From Candidatus Sumerlaeota bacterium (GTDB taxonomy: Bacteria > Sumerlaeota > Sumerlaeia > SLMS01), in NCBI GenBank assembly GCA_007133495.1, contig SLMS01000120.1, positions 1 to 43,481 on the forward strand: a DNA stretch of 43,481 nt, in the 5' to 3' direction. Position numbers and translations under genes: made by a program. This document shows positions 1-8,079 of the stretch, in pieces; the stretch's first letter is position 1; every line of letters starts with the position of its first letter. The notes under the pieces were generated by a model. The model had not been told where the DNA came from, ran no database searches, and saw nothing but the letters and a program-made list of their open reading frames with translations.

Positions 1-87
1 CCGCTGACCCTGCCAGCCTACCTCGCTCCGAACCTGCTGATCGGAGCGGTGGGACTGTTTCTCTTCTGGAAGGTGCAGCGATCATGA
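1..87 (+). CDS. 3' end of LptF/LptG-family permease (partial)
   Basis: Only the last 28 codons are in the window; the reading frame is open from base 1 and ends in TGA at 85-87. The visible peptide reads as LPAYLAPNLLIGAVGLFLFWK followed by a short basic end. This resembles the C-terminal transmembrane segment of the YjgP/YjgQ (LptF/LptG) permeases, where a Leu-Pro and then Ala/Pro-Asn-Leu-Leu pattern precedes the last helix. Those proteins form the inner-membrane part of the LPS transporter. The stop overlaps the purC start as ATGA, so the two are probably co-transcribed and translationally coupled. The assignment rests on one helix, so another polytopic protein is possible. Confidence 0.5.
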   Translation, partial: PLTLPAYLAPNLLIGAVGLFLFWKVQRS

Positions 88-995
88 CCGCACCGGTACT
101 TAGACCGCTCTATCGTTCGGAAATCCCCGGCTATCCGGTTCACCGGGGCAAAGTGCGCGACGTGTACGACCTTGGGGACCGGCTCCTGATTGTCGCCACA
201 GACCGCATCTCCGCCTTCGATGCCGTCTTCCCCGATCCGATTCCGGACAAGGGGGCCGTGCTGAGCCGGCTCTCCGAATGGTGGTTCCGGCGGACCGAGC
301 CACTCGCGCCCAATCACTTCATCACGGCGGACTTCGAGGAGTTCCCCGCCGGCCTGGAGCCCTACCGCGATCAGCTCGCCGGCCGCTCCATGCTCGTCAA
401 GCGCACCAAACCCCTGAGGGGCGAGTTCGTCGTTCGCGGCTATCTCGACGGCTCGGCATGGACGAGCTACCAATACAACAAACACGTCTGCGGGATCGTG
501 CTGCTGGCGGGTCTGCGCAAGCGGGCCTGCTTCGGCTCGCCGCTCTTCACACCCACCACGAAGGCGGACGAGGGGCACGACTTACCCATCGACTTTGCCG
601 AGCTGTCCCGCCTGACCGGCAGCGAGGAAGCCCGCACGGGGCGCTCCTACACCCGCGCGCTCTACACCTACGCGCACAACTACCTATACGACCGCGGGCT
701 CATCCTCTCGGACACCAAGTTCGAGTTCGGGCTGACCGGCGACGGCACGCTGCTCCTTATAGACGAGGTCCTTACGCCGGACAGCTCCCGCTTCTGGATC
801 AAGGAGACGTACACCCCCGATTCGGACCGGGCCGTCTCGCTCGACAAGCAGTACGTCCGCGACTACGTCGAAAAAAGCGGCTGGGACAAGGAGCCCCCGG
901 CGCCGGAACTGCCGGAGGAGGTCATCCAGCAGACCTCCGCGCGGTACCGTCAGGCTTACGAGATGATCACCGGGGAGCCGTTCGACCAGCAGTAG
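84..995 (+). CDS. purC: SAICAR synthase (phosphoribosylaminoimidazole-succinocarboxamide synthase)
   Basis: This ATP-dependent enzyme joins aspartate to CAIR in de novo purine synthesis. The 303-residue product has the family start HRGKVRDVYDLGDRLLIVAT, then DRISAFDAVFPDPIPDKGAVL, the EFVVRGYLDGSAW segment and the C-terminal LLIDEVLTPDSSRFW motif that binds metal and nucleotide. The length fits the roughly 300-residue form found in many bacteria and yeast rather than the shorter 240-residue form. The ATG overlaps the preceding stop (ATGA), which supports this start. The 3' end faces tmk, 12 bases away, with no visible terminator between. The LLIDEV stretch uses the rare codon ATA inside a TATAGAC heptamer. 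Confidence 0.97.
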   Translation: MTAPVLRPLYRSEIPGYPVHRGKVRDVYDLGDRLLIVATDRISAFDAVFPDPIPDKGAVLSRLSEWWFRRTEPLAPNHFITADFEEFPAGLEPYRDQLAGRSMLVKRTKPLRGEFVVRGYLDGSAWTSYQYNKHVCGIVLLAGLRKRACFGSPLFTPTTKADEGHDLPIDFAELSRLTGSEEARTGRSYTRALYTYAHNYLYDRGLILSDTKFEFGLTGDGTLLLIDEVLTPDSSRFWIKETYTPDSDRAVSLDKQYVRDYVEKSGWDKEPPAPELPEEVIQQTSARYRQAYEMITGEPFDQQ

Positions 996-1007
996 CGCGC
1001 CGCCGGG

Positions 1008-1679
1008 TCAGGCTTGCTCCACACCGAGCAGCTTGAGGACGCCCGCAAGCACCTGCTCGTGAACTTCCCCGCGCGGGAGCGAGGAGTCCGCCCGCACGAC
1101 ACGGCCGGCGATCGGCTCCAGGATGCGGTCATAGGCCTCCATCACGCGGCTCAGCTCCTCGCGCTTTTCGTAAAGTTCCAAGTGCGGGCGGCTGTTGAGC
1201 CGGCGGAGGAGTTCCTCAACCGGGCAGGAGAGGTAAACGACGGCCTCGGGGAGCGGAAAGTCGCGGTTTAGCCGGTCGATCAGCTCAAACTGCTCTTCGG
1301 TCCGGGCGTTGTAGGCATAGGAGGAGAAGAAGTACCGGGTGGAGAGGACGACATTCCCCTCGGAGGTCAGCTTGGCCAGTCCCTCGTCCCGGTGATAAAG
1401 GTGGTACTGGCGGTCGGCAGCGAACAGGTGGGCCAGTAGGCGCTCGGTCTCGCGGAAGCCGATGCAGCCGGGCTCCTCGCCGCGGAGGATGCGCTTGATG
1501 AGCTGGCCGACGGGGCCGCCGGTCGGCTCCAGGGAAACATGGCAGCCGATGCCGCGGTGGCGGAGCGCCTCGGCCAGCAGGCGGGTCTGCGTGCTGGTCC
1601 CCGAGCCGTCTGGCCCTTCGACCGCAACGAAGCGGGGAAGGGTACCACCAGAGTAGGAAGGGGCAGGCCGGATTGTCAT
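1008..1679 (-). CDS. tmk: dTMP kinase (thymidylate kinase), P-loop lysine replaced
   Basis: This is a nucleoside monophosphate kinase-fold protein that phosphorylates dTMP to dTDP. I chose the ATG at 1679 (223 aa) over an upstream TTG at 1724 because the family N-terminus (RFVAVEGPDGSGTSTQ) begins about 15 residues later. The P-loop at residues 21-30 reads GPDGSGTSTQ, so the usual Lys of GxxxxGK[ST] is Thr. The DRY motif of the family appears as STRYFFSSYAY. The C-terminal half (CPVEELLRRL, then YEKREELSRVMEAYDRI) is typical. From memory, variants with Thr in this position occur in some bacterial and archaeal Tmk proteins, so an active enzyme is still likely. It converges on purC. Confidence 0.85.
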   Translation of the reverse strand: MTIRPAPSYSGGTLPRFVAVEGPDGSGTSTQTRLLAEALRHRGIGCHVSLEPTGGPVGQLIKRILRGEEPGCIGFRETERLLAHLFAADRQYHLYHRDEGLAKLTSEGNVVLSTRYFFSSYAYNARTEEQFELIDRLNRDFPLPEAVVYLSCPVEELLRRLNSRPHLELYEKREELSRVMEAYDRILEPIAGRVVRADSSLPRGEVHEQVLAGVLKLLGVEQA

Positions 1680-1856
1680 GGGATGAGAAAGCTGGGCTTG
1701 CGGGCCGGGGGGTGCAAGTGCCAACGCGTGCGGGTGCGCCGGGAGAAGACTGGACGCGCAAAAGCTGCATTGTTGGCTTGCCGCCGTTGAAAACGGGCAA
1801 CTAGCTTCAATGATTCTCGGCTGGACCGTGTTGTCTCATTTCGGGAAGAGGCTTTC

Positions 1857-3113
1857 ATGCCGGAACTGATCCTCAAACTGGGTGAGCGGATCATCCAGAG
1901 CTACCCACTGGACAAGGACGAGCTGCGCATCGGCCGTGCGCGGGACAATGACATCGTCATCGACAACATCTCGGTTTCCAGAAATCACGCCAGAATAAAC
2001 CGCGAGGAGGGGGAGAAATATTTCCTCACCGACCTCAACTCCTCGAACGGGACGTTGGTCAATGGCGTGCGTGTGGCCACCTCGGAGCTGCTCCACGAGG
2101 ACCAGCTCACCGTGGGCAAGCACGTGATTCAGTTCCTCAATCCGCAGCAGGAGCAGCCCTCCTCCGCCTCGCAGGAGGAAATGCTGCGGACGAAGGCCCC
2201 CGTGCTCGAGGTCGTGAAGGGCAAGCAGCAGGGGGCGTCCTTCCGCCTGCAGGGGGACGAGGTCTTCATGGGCCGGTCGAGCGAGAACCGCATACGCATC
2301 CACGACTGGTTCGTGTCCAAGCGCCACGCGTTACTGCTCCAGTCGCGCGGGGGGTACGTGATCCGCGACCTGGACTCCTGGCGGGGGACCGCCGTCAACG
2401 GCGCCAGCACCCGCGAGGCAAAGCTCAACGACGGCGATGAGATCGTCGTCGGCACGACGACGTTGCGCTTCCGCATGGTGCCGGTGGAGGACCTGCCGCC
2501 CGAGTCGGACGCCTCTGTCCCGGCAGCAGCCGGCGGCGGCGACGCGCGGCAACCCTCCGAGGCGTCCGATATCTCGCAGCACGACGACGAGTTTGCGCCC
2601 CTCACAGACGAGGAGATGCGCGCCCTCGAAGAAGAGGCCGACATGCACGAGGGCACTCCCGAGGAAGAAGCACAGGCACGCCGCGCACACTGGGAGTTTC
2701 AGGAGGCGGAGGAGGAATTCCTCCACGAACAGCAGGACCCCAAGGCCGCTGCACGCCGCGACAGCGAGGAGATGATCTCGCTCGACGGCATCATGACCGG
2801 TGACATCGAGCAGCGCGCGGAGGGAAAGCTCGAACAGCAGGCCGTGGAGGAAATCGACAAGGAGGAAGAGCAGGCCCTGTTTGATGGAGAAATGCCCGAG
2901 GAGGACCCCGGGACCGCGGAACTGGAGGAGGCCGCTACGGGAACGCCCGCGGAAAAAAAAGATACGGAGGAGGGTAAGGATGGCACGGAGGTTGCCCTCT
3001 GGACGCGCGCCCTCTCCAACCGCAGTCCCGTGATTAGAAAGTATGCCGCAACCAGGCTAAAAGTGCTAACTGGACAGGACTATGACTGGGAATCCCAACC
3101 CGAAGGACAGTGA
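1857..3113 (+). CDS. Tandem FHA-domain protein with acidic linker
   Basis: The 418-residue cytoplasmic protein has two forkhead-associated phosphothreonine-binding domains. The first (about residues 1-98) has LRIGRARDNDIVI, SVSRNHARI and LTDLNSSNGTLVNG. The second (about 118-205) has VFMGRSSENRIRI, VSKRHALL and IRDLDSWRGTAVNG. A long Glu/Asp-rich, low-complexity stretch (about 206-380) follows. The last 35 residues (LWTRALSNRSPVIRKYAATR) look like a single HEAT-type helix pair. No signal peptide is seen. It probably acts as a phospho-dependent scaffold, but the partner kinase is not in this window. It overlaps the next gene by 32 bases. Confidence 0.85.
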   Translation: MPELILKLGERIIQSYPLDKDELRIGRARDNDIVIDNISVSRNHARINREEGEKYFLTDLNSSNGTLVNGVRVATSELLHEDQLTVGKHVIQFLNPQQEQPSSASQEEMLRTKAPVLEVVKGKQQGASFRLQGDEVFMGRSSENRIRIHDWFVSKRHALLLQSRGGYVIRDLDSWRGTAVNGASTREAKLNDGDEIVVGTTTLRFRMVPVEDLPPESDASVPAAAGGGDARQPSEASDISQHDDEFAPLTDEEMRALEEEADMHEGTPEEEAQARRAHWEFQEAEEEFLHEQQDPKAAARRDSEEMISLDGIMTGDIEQRAEGKLEQQAVEEIDKEEEQALFDGEMPEEDPGTAELEEAATGTPAEKKDTEEGKDGTEVALWTRALSNRSPVIRKYAATRLKVLTGQDYDWESQPEGQ

Positions 3114-3861
3114 GATCAAGCAGGCCCCCAAACGTGTGGGCATCATCTCCGACATACACGGCAATTTCCATGCGCTGGAAGCCGCCCTTGCTGAATTGGA
3201 CCGCGAGTCGCTCGATGCCATTATTTGCTGCGGTGACGTGGTCGGCTACGGTGGCAATCCAAACGAGTGCGTCGAAACCCTTCGCGAGCGAGCCATACCC
3301 ACCATCGTCGGCAATCACGATCACGCCGCGCTCATGCTCACCGACATCAGCAACTTCAACGATATTGCCCGTGCCGCCGTCGTCTGGACGAAGAAAGTCC
3401 TCCGCGAGGAGAACGCCGAGTTCCTCCGCCAGCTACCCCTCACCATCCGCGACCCGAAGAACGGTGTGTATTACGTTCACTCCTCCCCCAAGGAACCCGG
3501 CGAGTGGCATTACGTCCTCACCATGGGCGAGGCGCGCACCAACTTCAGCTACTTCACCGAGAGAGTCTGCTTCATCGGCCACAGCCATCAGCCGTTCATC
3601 ATCGAGAACAACGACGGGGACCTGTCCTGCCCGAGCCGGCCGGAAGTGGAGCTGCGCAACGGGTGCCGGTACCTGGTGAACGTCGGTTCGGTCGGCCAGC
3701 CGCGCGACCACAACCCCAGGGCCTGCTTCGCCGTGCTCGACCTCGAGGAAGACCGTCTGGAAATCCGCCGCTGCGACTACGACCTCGATGGCGCCCAGAG
3801 GGCCATCATGGATGCCGGCCTCCCGCGGGAGCTGGCGGAGCGCCTCGCCCACGGCATGTAG
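3082..3861 (+). CDS. Calcineurin-like metallophosphoesterase (YfcE/MJ0936-like)
   Basis: The 259-residue protein carries the full binuclear-metal motif series: GIISDIHGN near residue 22, CGDVVGYGG, VGNHDHA, YVHSSP and FIGHSHQPF. It is therefore expected to be a phosphodiesterase or phosphatase, with unknown substrate. The proposed ATG at 3082 lies inside the FHA gene (32-base overlap) and has GGACAGGA about eight bases upstream. A start slightly downstream cannot be excluded, because the first 18 residues are not conserved. Overlap with the FHA gene implies co-expression. A GTATAGAC copy lies nine bases after the stop. Confidence 0.9.
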   Translation: MTGNPNPKDSEIKQAPKRVGIISDIHGNFHALEAALAELDRESLDAIICCGDVVGYGGNPNECVETLRERAIPTIVGNHDHAALMLTDISNFNDIARAAVVWTKKVLREENAEFLRQLPLTIRDPKNGVYYVHSSPKEPGEWHYVLTMGEARTNFSYFTERVCFIGHSHQPFIIENNDGDLSCPSRPEVELRNGCRYLVNVGSVGQPRDHNPRACFAVLDLEEDRLEIRRCDYDLDGAQRAIMDAGLPRELAERLAHGM

Positions 3862-3889
3862 TTCCCGGCTGTATAGACAGGTACCGGCC

Positions 3890-5458
3890 TCACCCCGCGC
3901 CCCAGCACGAAAGCGACAGAAACGTGCAGTCGCTGCACGAACGTTCGTTGTGCGCGCAGCAGTCGGCGAAGACCTTCAGCAGCGCCTGCTGGTAAAGCTC
4001 GCGCTTGTCCAGCCCGCGCGGAGCGCCCGCCTCCCCGAACAGCCGGCGGTCCATGAACCGCGAGACGGAATTGCGTTCCAGCACCGGGAAGCACCGCATT
4101 GCGTCCCACGCGTTGTTCGCCAATCTGCGGTCCTTATCCTCTTCTGCCTGAAGCACCAGCAGCGGCAGGAACGTATTGAACAGGAGGGATCGCGCCGCGG
4201 GCTCGCCCAGCAGCGCCGTCTGCCGGCCCTTCTTTCCCCCGAACGTGAACCGGCTTCCGAAGTAATGGTCCTCCCCGGCGACGATCAGCGGTTCAGCCAG
4301 CTTCTTCCAGAACGCGCGCAACTCCTTGGCGCCCAATGATGAAGGCTTGCTCTCCCGCACCTGTGCGGCCAGCCGGGTGAACAGCGGCCGGTCCGGGTCC
4401 GCGAGCCGGCCGAGCAGTACCGCCACTGCCGCGAGCCGGCGTGTCGGGAATCCGGCCGGGCGCATTCCGGCGTACCAGCGCTTGGTCGGCGGCAATAGCC
4501 GGTCGCTGAAGTACGGCCGCAGGCGCCGCCAGTGCCTTTTGAGCCGCGCCATGAATGCCGCTGTTTCCTCGCACGGAGCGGCCTCGTCCACGATGTCGCG
4601 CTGCTCCGGCACGAGCCTGGCCGTATAGACAAGCGCCGCGAAGCAGAGGTCCACCCGCTCACCAGCCGGGACGTCCTTCATGTGTGAAAGCAGCTCCTCG
4701 AACGGGACACGCTTGCTCAGCAGGAAGTACAGTGTCTTGGAGGAACGGAACCCCTGCCCGGTGAGCAATGCCTGATGGATGAGCTGTGCGAAGGGGGCGG
4801 ACCGGCGCTGGGCGCGCAGCCGGGCGAGCTTCTGCTCGAGCCGCGCCGTGCCGGACAGGGTGAGGAACTCCGTCAGTTGTTCTTCCGGCAGGCGGAGGAA
4901 CTCCTCGTGGCACAGGCCCAGGTCCTCCGGCCGGCCATACGGATAGTCCGAAACGTTGACCGTCTGGCGGATTGTCTCCAAGTCCGGCTCAAGATGTGGG
5001 CGCAGGACGAGGCGCTCGAGCCGCTCGCCGTTTTGCTTCTCCTCGTAGGGCCGGTCGTCGCCCGCTTCAAGCACTGCATGAAGCACGACGCGATTGTACT
5101 CGAAATCCTGGTGGTGGCCGTGCCGAGTCCATCCGGAGGAATCGACGTGGATTTCCACGTCACCGTGAAGTGTCTCACCTGCCACGCGCAGCCGCGCGCC
5201 GAGGAAGTCCGGTCCGCGGCCGGTGTTCCAGCGCCCGGGCTCCAGCACCTCCACGTGTTTGCCGCTGGCGGTAGTCAGCTCCTCCGCCCGGTACATACGG
5301 TCGGCCCAGACCGCCTGCACGAGCCGTTCGTCCGGCCGCGCAGGGGCCGGCGTGCCGGAGCTTTCGCGCAGGTGCAACGAGGACTGAAGCTGGCGCGCAA
5401 ACGCAGCATGTAGTTCGCGCCAACGCTCCTGGGCCGTGGAGGTGTCCACCATGCTCAT
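3890..5458 (-). CDS. DUF2851 family protein
   Basis: The protein is about 522 residues from the ATG at 5458; an in-frame TTG at 5521 would add 21 unlike residues. Features that I recognise as DUF2851 are VQAVWADRMYRAEELTT near the N-terminus, the segment PGRWNTGRGPDFLGARLRV, the GDVEIHVDSSGWTRHGHHQD block with its run of His/Asp residues, and a Cys-rich C-terminus (DCCAHNERSCSDCTFL) that could bind metal. The GDVEIH block resembles an acidic/His metal site of a nuclease-like fold, but the family has no established function. It converges with the phosphoesterase gene, 28 bases away. Confidence 0.8.
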   Translation of the reverse strand: MSMVDTSTAQERWRELHAAFARQLQSSLHLRESSGTPAPARPDERLVQAVWADRMYRAEELTTASGKHVEVLEPGRWNTGRGPDFLGARLRVAGETLHGDVEIHVDSSGWTRHGHHQDFEYNRVVLHAVLEAGDDRPYEEKQNGERLERLVLRPHLEPDLETIRQTVNVSDYPYGRPEDLGLCHEEFLRLPEEQLTEFLTLSGTARLEQKLARLRAQRRSAPFAQLIHQALLTGQGFRSSKTLYFLLSKRVPFEELLSHMKDVPAGERVDLCFAALVYTARLVPEQRDIVDEAAPCEETAAFMARLKRHWRRLRPYFSDRLLPPTKRWYAGMRPAGFPTRRLAAVAVLLGRLADPDRPLFTRLAAQVRESKPSSLGAKELRAFWKKLAEPLIVAGEDHYFGSRFTFGGKKGRQTALLGEPAARSLLFNTFLPLLVLQAEEDKDRRLANNAWDAMRCFPVLERNSVSRFMDRRLFGEAGAPRGLDKRELYQQALLKVFADCCAHNERSCSDCTFLSLSCWGAG

Positions 5459-5773
5459 CGTTTGCCACCCGGTCCGGGGAATGCCCGCATCCACGGCCGT
5501 GCGGCGCTCCGGGTCAAGCAAAGGCGCGAACAGGTGCAGAGCGTTCTCTTTCCCGCCATGCCTTCGTTGCGCTGCGGCTTCGGGTCCCGGTCATGTACGA
5601 AGCGGCACTCTGCTTGGGTTCCTGCCCTGCGGCGCCTCGATTCTGGCGCCAAGCAGGACGCCCTGCCGGACTCTGAGAATATTCTGGGGTTTCGGCCTTT
5701 GGTGCGCTCCTGCCGGGTGCCAGGGCGCGGAAGTCCCCCCTGTATAGACGTTGCAGACTGGCTGCAGCGGGGG
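5459..5773. other. 315-base gene-free stretch with a strong hairpin
   Basis: No convincing coding frame is visible between the DUF2851 start and the pfkA stop. It holds an interrupted palindrome at about 5627-5657 (CTGC-GGCGCC, eight-base loop, GGCGCC-AA-GCAG) and a GTATAGACG copy at 5742-5750, some 24 bases past the pfkA stop. The hairpin lacks a T-run on either strand, so its role as a terminator is doubtful. Confidence 0.5.
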
Positions 5774-7000
5774 TCAGCCCTCCTCCGGTTCTCCGAAGCA
5801 CGTGCCGACGGCGCGGGCTGCGGCGATGAGCGGATCGTCCACCGGCACCTGCTTGAGCTTCTGAATGCCTTTCTCCAGCGGCACGTCCACGATTTCGTTG
5901 CCATGGAGCGCCACCATGCGCCCGAACCTGCCCCGCACGGCGAGTTCCGCCGCGTGGTAGCCGTACTTGGTGGAGAGGATGCGGTCCACGGCCGTCGGCG
6001 TGCCTCCGCGCTGAAGGTGCCCGAGCACGGTGGCCCGCGCCTCCAGGTGCGTTCTCCGGGAAATCTGGTCCGCCAGAAGATGGGCGATGCCGCCAAGACG
6101 CACCGGGTCGTGCGAGCCTTCGATCATTTTCGCCACCGTCACGTCCCCGCCGACGGGTTTTGCGCCTTCGGCAACGACGACGATGGAGAACCGTTTCCCC
6201 GCGCGTGAACGCCGCACCACCTCCTTGCACACGGCGTCTATATCGTAGGGGATTTCCGGGATCAGGATGATGTCGCCGCCGCCGGCAACCCCGGCCTCCA
6301 GGGCAAGATGCCCCGTATAGCGCCCCATCATCTCCACGATCATGACGCGGTGATGGCTCATCGCGGTCGTGTGGAGCTTGTCTATCGCCTCAACGGCGGT
6401 CTGTACGGCGGTGTGGAAGCCGAACGTATAGTCGGTGGCGCTCAGGTCGTTGTCGATCGTCTTCGGCACGCCGATGATGGGCACGCCCTTTTTCGCGAAC
6501 TGCGCCGCCATCGCCAGCGTCCCGTCCCCCCCGATCGCGACAAGGCAGTCCCAGCCCATCTGGCGTATATACTCCACGCACTCGCCGGAGAGGTCCACCG
6601 TCTGGGTCTTTCCGTTGATGAGCATGGTGTGGCTGAACGGGTTGTCCTTGTTGCTGCTGCCGAGAATGGTGCCGCCGAGGGTCAGGATGCCGGAGACGTC
6701 CTCCATGCGCAGGGCTTGCGCCCGCCGGTAGATCAGCCCGTGGAAGCCCTCCTCGACGCCATAGCACGCCACTCCGTACTTGTGGATGCAGGTCTTGGTG
6801 ACGGCGCGCAGGACCGCGTTGAGCCCCGGGCAGTCGCCCCCTCCGGTCAGCATGGCAAGCCGGCGTATCTTCGGCCGCACACCCTTTTTCGGCACCGGCA
6901 CTGGATCGGCGCTGCATTCGGCAGCCTTGATGTCCCCCGGCGTGGGACCGGACACACCGTCCTTCTTTCTTTTTGTCGTCCCTTTGCTCTTCGCCGCCAT
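5774..7000 (-). CDS. pfkA: 6-phosphofructokinase
   Basis: Phosphorylates fructose 6-phosphate to the 1,6-bisphosphate in glycolysis. The 408-residue protein has the glycine-rich start LTGGGDCPGLNAV (residues 51-63), GGDGT at 157-161, PKTIDND at 179-185, MMGRYTGHLAL and the C-terminal LGHLQRGGTPTAVDR effector/substrate segment. GGDGT is the signature of ATP-dependent enzymes (GGDDT marks PPi users), while Lys in PKTIDND is usual in the PPi/long-form clade, so the phosphoryl donor is not settled by sequence. The first 45 residues form a Lys-rich extension absent from short bacterial PfkA. The start ATG follows GGGAGTTCCTCCATC. Confidence 0.93.
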   Translation of the reverse strand: MAAKSKGTTKRKKDGVSGPTPGDIKAAECSADPVPVPKKGVRPKIRRLAMLTGGGDCPGLNAVLRAVTKTCIHKYGVACYGVEEGFHGLIYRRAQALRMEDVSGILTLGGTILGSSNKDNPFSHTMLINGKTQTVDLSGECVEYIRQMGWDCLVAIGGDGTLAMAAQFAKKGVPIIGVPKTIDNDLSATDYTFGFHTAVQTAVEAIDKLHTTAMSHHRVMIVEMMGRYTGHLALEAGVAGGGDIILIPEIPYDIDAVCKEVVRRSRAGKRFSIVVVAEGAKPVGGDVTVAKMIEGSHDPVRLGGIAHLLADQISRRTHLEARATVLGHLQRGGTPTAVDRILSTKYGYHAAELAVRGRFGRMVALHGNEIVDVPLEKGIQKLKQVPVDDPLIAAARAVGTCFGEPEEG

Positions 7001-7218
7001 GATGGAGGAACTCCCTGGAACCGAGATTCTGACGTCATTCTGTTGCCGCCACTGTGCGTCCCGCCGGGGGCGGTGTGAAGGCCAAACACGGCCCGGCGTC
7101 CCGGTGCGCCCGCCGAAGCCCTTGCCAGCAGGGCGGGGTTGTCCCCATACTTTCCCGTGAACGGGCCGGGCCGGCCTTTGCCGGCCTCAGGAGCCCGCAG
7201 CCAACGGGACCGCAGAGG

Positions 7219-8079
7219 ATGGATTACGACAGCATACTGAAGGGCCGCCGGCGTAACTGGGACCCGCTCAAGCCGGACGAAGTCCGCGAGCGGGAAAAGG
7301 AGGAAGTACGCCGGAAGAAGCGCGAAGAGCAGGAAAAACGCGCCATGAAGCCTGGAAAGCTCGGCAGCTTCAGCATCCTGCGCCAACGCCGGCGCGAGCG
7401 CGAAATGGCCGAGGACATGGAGCGTTTCCGCCGCGCCCTCTGGCAGGGCGGTTTCCTCATGACCGGTTTTCTCCTGTTGTTCGGGAGCTGGATGGCGGTC
7501 AACGCATGGCTGGACGCGCGCGAGCAGGCCCGCTTCGAGGAGCAATTCACCCAGTATCAGGAGATCGTTACGGGGGGCGAGAAGGTCGAGGACCTGTCCA
7601 ACCCCTCCGCTGCCTTCGCCACCTGGCAGGGCGCCTGGGTCCGGGAGGACATTCCCCGGGTCGTCTCGCTCTTCTCACCCACGTATTTTGAGTCCCTTAC
7701 CTCGGCCGGCCAAACCCGCAGGGACCTGGTCGAGGAGTACACCCGCATGCGCCAGCGCGGCCTCCTGCAGAACCAGGTGGACCTGGCGAACAGCTTCGGC
7801 AACGCGGAGGTGGTGCGCGCCCCCGGCCGGCCGTGGGGCGATGGGGACCTGGCGATCTTCCGCAGCGAGGCGCTCCTGCGGCCCGGCGCCGGGCCCGACG
7901 GTGTCCGCTTCATCGTTGCCTTCAGCTACGACGCGGAAAGCGGCGAGTGGCGCTTCGCCGACATGCGCGAGGCACCGTATTTCAACGTCCGATGGGAGCG
8001 CGAGTCCCAGATTCTCCCCGTACGCGGCGGCACCAGAGCTGTCCGCTACGATGAGGACGGCAATCGTATAGAGAACTAG
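7219..8079 (+). CDS. Single-pass membrane protein with NTF2-like extracytoplasmic domain
   Basis: I did not recognise a named family. The ATG at 7219 gives 286 residues. The first 75 are highly charged and probably coiled coil (runs of Arg, Glu and Lys), followed by one TM helix (about residues 78-98, GFLMTGFLLLFGSW). A soluble domain then begins with FATWQGAWVREDIPRVVSLF, which resembles the NTF2/SnoaL-like module at the C-terminus of Cds6-type cell-wall proteins. With the TM topology implied by the basic N-terminus, this domain would face the periplasm. Its stop codon shares the palindrome CTAG (8076-8079) with the converging radical SAM gene, so the two genes leave no space for a terminator. 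Confidence 0.75.
   Translation: MDYDSILKGRRRNWDPLKPDEVREREKEEVRRKKREEQEKRAMKPGKLGSFSILRQRRREREMAEDMERFRRALWQGGFLMTGFLLLFGSWMAVNAWLDAREQARFEEQFTQYQEIVTGGEKVEDLSNPSAAFATWQGAWVREDIPRVVSLFSPTYFESLTSAGQTRRDLVEEYTRMRQRGLLQNQVDLANSFGNAEVVRAPGRPWGDGDLAIFRSEALLRPGAGPDGVRFIVAFSYDAESGEWRFADMREAPYFNVRWERESQILPVRGGTRAVRYDEDGNRIEN

Noticed and set aside
1014-1800. Several plus- and minus-strand open frames overlapping tmk
   Set aside because: They read as Arg/Pro/Ala-rich shadows of the tmk codons and have no family motifs.
4775-5413. Long plus-strand open frame opposite the DUF2851 gene (212 codons)
   Set aside because: High-GC antisense frame; DUF2851 motifs on the minus strand are clear and explain the region.
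6308-7078. 256-codon plus-strand frame opposite pfkA
   Set aside because: Antisense shadow of pfkA; no recognisable domain and it runs past the pfkA start.
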